A stretch of DNA of 64,000 nucleotides from Actinacidiphila rubida (GTDB taxonomy: Bacteria; Actinomycetota; Actinomycetes; Streptomycetales; Streptomycetaceae): NCBI RefSeq assembly GCF_900110255.1, contig NZ_FODD01000034.1:1-64000 (forward strand). The letters are read 5' to 3'. A model generated the notes under the pieces. The model searched no databases. It saw only the letters and a program-made list of their open reading frames with translations, and had not been told where the DNA came from. A program made the position numbers and the translations under genes. Below are positions 60,809-64,000 of this stretch, piece after piece (the first letter of the stretch is position 1; every line of letters begins with the position of its first letter).

Positions 60809-62254
60809 GTGTCAGGAAAGTTCCGCGTACCCGCCAGAGTCCGCACCGCGATGGCGGTGTGCACCGCCGCCGGCCTCGCCTGCGCCGCGCTCACCGCGCT
60901 GCCCGCGGCCGCGGCCCAGGACTCGCTGAGCGCGCAGTACCGCACCAGCGCGTCCGGCGCGACGGCCGACCAGGTCGAGCCGTGGCTGGAGGTCACCAAC
61001 ACCGGCTCCACCACGGTGCCGTTGAGCAACGTGACGCTGCGCTACTACTTCAAGTCCGATGGGCCGAGCATCAGTTACCGGTTCGCCTGCTCGTGGGCGG
61101 TGAAGGGCTGCGCCAACGTCACCGGCACGTTCGGCACCCTGGCCAACCCGACGGCGACCGCCGACCGCTACCTGGAGATCGGCTTCACCTCCGGTGCCGG
61201 CTCGCTCGCCCCGGGCCAGAACACCGGCGACCTGCAACTGCGCTTCTACCGCGCGGACTGGCAGACGCTCACCCAGTCCGACGACTACTCGTTCAACGGC
61301 GCCCAGACCTCGTACGCCGACTGGTCGAAGGTGACCGTGCAGGACGGCGGCAACCTGGTGTGGGGCACCGCGCCGGCCGGCAACGACCCGACGCAGCCGC
61401 CCACCACGCCCCCGACCACTCCCCCGACGGGCGGCGGCAACCCCGACGGGCCCACGCTGTTCGACGACTTCAGCTACACCAGCAGCAGCGATCCGGCGGT
61501 CCAGCAGCACGGCTGGACGGTGAAGTCGGGGCAGGGCGGCCCGGGCGTCTCGGGTGCGACATGGTCGCCCGGGGACGTCACCTTCGTCGCGGACGGCACG
61601 GGCAAGGTGATGAACCTCAAGCTCACCACCGACGGCACCGCGTCGGGCACCCGTGAGACCGAGATCCAGACCACCGCGCGGAAGTTCAGGAACGGCACCT
61701 ACGCGGCCCGCGTGAAGTTCAACGACACCCCGACCGGCGGCCCGGACGGCGACCACGTCAACCAGACCTTCTTCACGTTCACGCCGCTCAACGCGCCGAT
61801 GGACCCCGACTACAGCGAGCAGGACTTCGAGTACCTGCCCAACGGCGGCTGGGGCGAGACCCAGAACATCATGTACGAGACGTCCTGGGAGACCTACAAC
61901 CCGGACCCGTGGAACGCGGTCAACACGCACGGGCAGCAGTACGGCAGCCTCGACGGCTGGCACAACCTGCAGATCACCATCGACAACACCTTCATCACGT
62001 ACTACATCGACGGCGTGCAGGTCGCCCAGCACGGTGAGCCGTACCTGCCCGAGACGCCGCAGTGGATCGACTTCAACCACTGGCTGATCGACCTTGCGGG
62101 CCAGACGAGTTCGACCCCGCGCTCGTACAACGAGCAGGTGGACTACGTGTACTTCGTCAAGGACCAGGTGCTCACCCCGGCACAGGTGCAGTCGACGGTG
62201 GCCGGACTGCGCGGCGCCGGCACCGCGTTCGAGGACACCGTCCCGGCGAGCTGA
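60809..62254 (+). CDS. Secreted CBM3-GH16 glycoside hydrolase
   Basis: 481 residues from a GTG at 60809 (AGGG about 6 bases upstream; an ATG at 60803 abuts it). Signal peptide ends near ALPAAAA. Residues about 38-190 form a CBM3 cellulose-binding module (LSAQYRTSASGATADQVEPW, SYADWSKVTVQDGGNLVWGT). After a PTTPPT linker comes a GH16-like lectin fold whose EQDFEY (catalytic Glu pair, ExDxxE type) is the active site. Probably a secreted beta-glucanase. Confidence 0.88.
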   Translation: MSGKFRVPARVRTAMAVCTAAGLACAALTALPAAAAQDSLSAQYRTSASGATADQVEPWLEVTNTGSTTVPLSNVTLRYYFKSDGPSISYRFACSWAVKGCANVTGTFGTLANPTATADRYLEIGFTSGAGSLAPGQNTGDLQLRFYRADWQTLTQSDDYSFNGAQTSYADWSKVTVQDGGNLVWGTAPAGNDPTQPPTTPPTTPPTGGGNPDGPTLFDDFSYTSSSDPAVQQHGWTVKSGQGGPGVSGATWSPGDVTFVADGTGKVMNLKLTTDGTASGTRETEIQTTARKFRNGTYAARVKFNDTPTGGPDGDHVNQTFFTFTPLNAPMDPDYSEQDFEYLPNGGWGETQNIMYETSWETYNPDPWNAVNTHGQQYGSLDGWHNLQITIDNTFITYYIDGVQVAQHGEPYLPETPQWIDFNHWLIDLAGQTSSTPRSYNEQVDYVYFVKDQVLTPAQVQSTVAGLRGAGTAFEDTVPAS

Positions 62255-62259
62255 CGGGT

Positions 62260-62306
62260 CCGCCCGTCCCGAGGCCGCCCGCCCCGCGCGTCCGCGGGAC
62301 GGGCGG
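62260..62306. terminator. Terminator after CBM3-GH16 gene
   Basis: CCGCCCGTCCCG (62260) pairs perfectly with CGGGACGGGCGG (ending 62306), starting 6 bases after the stop. Confidence 0.75.
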
Positions 62307-62442
62307 CCGGTCCGTTCCCGGGCTTTTCCGTTATCCGCCCGGCGTGGCACCGTCTCCTGTGCGAAGGGTTCGTACGTGCGGACACGGTCCGGTGGGACCG
62401 GCCGCGCCGGTGCGCCGGGCGGTGGACAGGAGAGGCGGGACG

Positions 62443-64000
62443 ATGCGTGCAGGCGAGCGGACCGGGCCGGACCCCGCGCTGGTGACGGCCGCGCGGGCCG
62501 GCGACCCGGAGGCGCTGGACGCGCTGGTCGCCGAGTGCCTGCCGCTGGTCTACAACATCGTCGGCCGGGCGCTGGACGGCCACGACGACGTCGACGACGT
62601 GGTGCAGGAGACTCTGCTGCGCGTGGTGCGCGGCCTCGGCGACCTGCGCGACCCGGCCGCGTTCCGCTCGTGGCTGGTGGCGATCGCCGTGCGGCAGGTG
62701 CGCGACCGCGAGCAGGCGCGGGCCGCGGCCTGGCACCAGCAGACGGCCCTGGACGCGGCCGAGTTGATCGCCGACCCGGCGTCCGACTTCGCGGCGCTGA
62801 CCATCCTGCGGCTCGGACTGACCGACCAGCGGCGGGAGATGGCCGAGGCGACCCGCTGGCTGGACGGCGACGACCGCACCCTGCTGGCGCTGTGGTGGCT
62901 GGAGGAGACCGGCGACATCGGGCGCTCCGAACTCGCGGCCGCGCTGGGCCTGTCCCGGCAGCACGCCGCGGTGCGGGTGCAGCGGATGAAGGAGCAACTG
63001 GAGACCTCCCGCACGGTGGTGCGGGCGCTCGGCGCATACGGCTCGGCCGAGGAGTGCGCCGGACTGCGGGAGCTGACCGCGGGCTGGGACGGTGTGCCGA
63101 GCCCGCTGTGGCGCAAGCGGTTCGCCCGCCATGTGCGCGGCTGCGGGACCTGCGGGCGGCACGGTTCCGTGCTGCTGCCGATGGACCGGCTGCTGAGCGG
63201 GTTGCCCCTGCTGCCCGTTCCGCCGTCGCTGGCCTCCCACCTCGCCGCCCGGCTCGCCCCACCGCACCCCGCGCCCGGCCCGCACGCCACCGCCTCGCAC
63301 ACCACCGGCTCGTCCACCACACCCCCGCACGCATCGGCCCCGCACGTGGGCGGCGGACACCCGCTGCCGCCCGCCCGGATACCCCCCACCCAGGCCGCGG
63401 TCCCTTCCGCGGCCCAGCGCACCGCTCCGCGGACCCGCCCCCCACGGCGGAGCGGTGCGCGCGGGGGAGCACACGGCGGGCCACGCTTCCGGGTGCCGCG
63501 CACGCCGCTCGGCGCACCCGCCACCGCGGTGGCGGCGGTCGGCGCCGTCACCGCCGGTGCCCTGCTGGCCGTCCACCTGACGGCCGGCTCCTCCTCCCCC
63601 GCGGCCGACGCGTCCCCCCGGCCCACGACGACGGCCGCGGTCACCGCGCCGCCGGCCTCGCCGCCGTCGCCGTCATCGCCGTCAACCTCTCCCGGCGCCG
63701 CGTCGCCGCCCTCCGCACCGACGCACCGCCCGGCGACGACACCCCCCACCGCCAAACCCGCCGTCCCGCCCAAGACCCCCGCGGCGCCCGCCTCCTCGGC
63801 CCGCAAGGGCGTGGGCGTCTGGGGGTTCGACGGGGTCGACACCGCGCTGGCCCGCTCCGGCGCGGGCTGGTACTACACGTGGTCCACGGCCCACGACGGC
63901 ATCAGCGGACCGGGGTTCGTGCCGATGATCTGGGGCAGCGCGAGCGCCGACGCGGCCTCGCTCGCCCGCGCCCGGCAGGCCGGCCCCTACCTCCTCGGCT
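62443..64000 (+). CDS. ECF sigma factor fused to ZAS-like motif, membrane segment and glycoside-hydrolase-like domain (runs off right edge)
   Basis: At least 519 residues, open to the window edge, ATG with GGAGAGG upstream. Sigma region 2 is about 12-85 (DDVDDVVQETLLRVVRGLGD); region 4 about 138-185 (LAAALGLSRQHAAVRVQRMK). H230-C234-C237 (Hx3Cx2C) is the zinc anti-sigma signature. One membrane segment lies at about 356-380 (AVAAVGAVTAGALLAVHL), then a Pro/Thr linker. From about 457 the sequence GVGVWGFDGVDTALARSGAG, WYYTWST, FVPMIWGS matches the start of GH128-like domains. Topology would put sigma inside and the sugar-binding domain outside. Confidence 0.85.
   Translation, partial: MRAGERTGPDPALVTAARAGDPEALDALVAECLPLVYNIVGRALDGHDDVDDVVQETLLRVVRGLGDLRDPAAFRSWLVAIAVRQVRDREQARAAAWHQQTALDAAELIADPASDFAALTILRLGLTDQRREMAEATRWLDGDDRTLLALWWLEETGDIGRSELAAALGLSRQHAAVRVQRMKEQLETSRTVVRALGAYGSAEECAGLRELTAGWDGVPSPLWRKRFARHVRGCGTCGRHGSVLLPMDRLLSGLPLLPVPPSLASHLAARLAPPHPAPGPHATASHTTGSSTTPPHASAPHVGGGHPLPPARIPPTQAAVPSAAQRTAPRTRPPRRSGARGGAHGGPRFRVPRTPLGAPATAVAAVGAVTAGALLAVHLTAGSSSPAADASPRPTTTAAVTAPPASPPSPSSPSTSPGAASPPSAPTHRPATTPPTAKPAVPPKTPAAPASSARKGVGVWGFDGVDTALARSGAGWYYTWSTAHDGISGPGFVPMIWGSASADAASLARARQAGPYLLG

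Overview
The window is high-GC actinobacterial DNA, most likely a Streptomyces chromosome. Supporting signs are the strong codon bias, frequent GTG and TTG starts, ATGA/GTGA gene overlaps, a SARP regulator with a rare TTA leucine codon, and many typical Streptomyces families (SAV_915, SCO4226-like, TMEM175, SARP, ECF sigma). No rRNA or tRNA gene was seen.

Layout. Positions 1-9 kb are a patchwork of mobile-element pieces: an IS21 istA running off the left edge, a full IS1380 transposase, a second IS1380 fragment, an IS5-type fragment and a serine-recombinase tail. Between them lie small accessory genes: a SnoaL-like protein, a TMEM175 channel, small membrane proteins, a SMI1/KNR4 protein and a 12-residue-repeat protein. 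Positions 9.3-14.7 kb hold two alpha/beta hydrolases, a beta-propeller-like protein, an ArsR-type regulator and a secreted protein. Positions 15-19.1 kb hold a purine-catabolism operon on the minus strand (uraD, uraH, uricase, 8-oxoguanine deaminase) and a helix-turn-helix regulator.

Positions 19.2-38.1 kb hold the centrepiece, a RiPP biosynthetic cluster. A 61-residue precursor ends in 22 residues of which 21 are Ser, Thr or Cys. On the opposite strand lies a tightly overlapping operon: SARP regulator, RRE/ThiF-like cyclodehydratase partner, YcaO, a dehydrogenase with two nitroreductase-like parts, split LanB-type dehydratase (glutamylation and elimination proteins), a single-frame fusion of an RRE/PqqD-like domain, an M50 intramembrane metalloprotease and an ABC ATPase, an ABC permease, and a second YcaO. 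The gene set predicts a heavily azolated and dehydrated peptide. No dedicated [4+2] pyridine synthase is visible, so a linear azol(in)e-containing peptide of goadsporin-like logic is the best reading, although the precursor resembles thiopeptide precursors. Three repeats at about 11-bp spacing, 7 bp upstream of a -10 box, make the SARP the probable activator of the precursor gene.

Positions 38.6-43.5 kb hold glyoxylate salvage genes (hyi, glxR, gcl), the natural sequel to uric acid and allantoin breakdown. hyi and gcl share a paired 15-bp operator with identical 21-bp spacing. The RiPP cluster therefore appears to sit inside what is otherwise a purine-to-glycerate catabolic locus.

Positions 43.5-64 kb are ordinary Streptomyces genes: two AMP-dependent acyl-CoA synthetases with a divergent LuxR/GAF regulator, a LysE exporter, a DHA2 drug exporter with two palindromic operators, a tautomerase, a LysR regulator, a secreted protein, an MFS exporter, a TetR/FAD-monooxygenase pair, small proteins, a GntR regulator with a GH20 hexosaminidase, a CBM3-GH16 secreted enzyme and, running off the right edge, an ECF sigma factor fused through a zinc-binding motif and one membrane segment to a glycoside-hydrolase-like domain.
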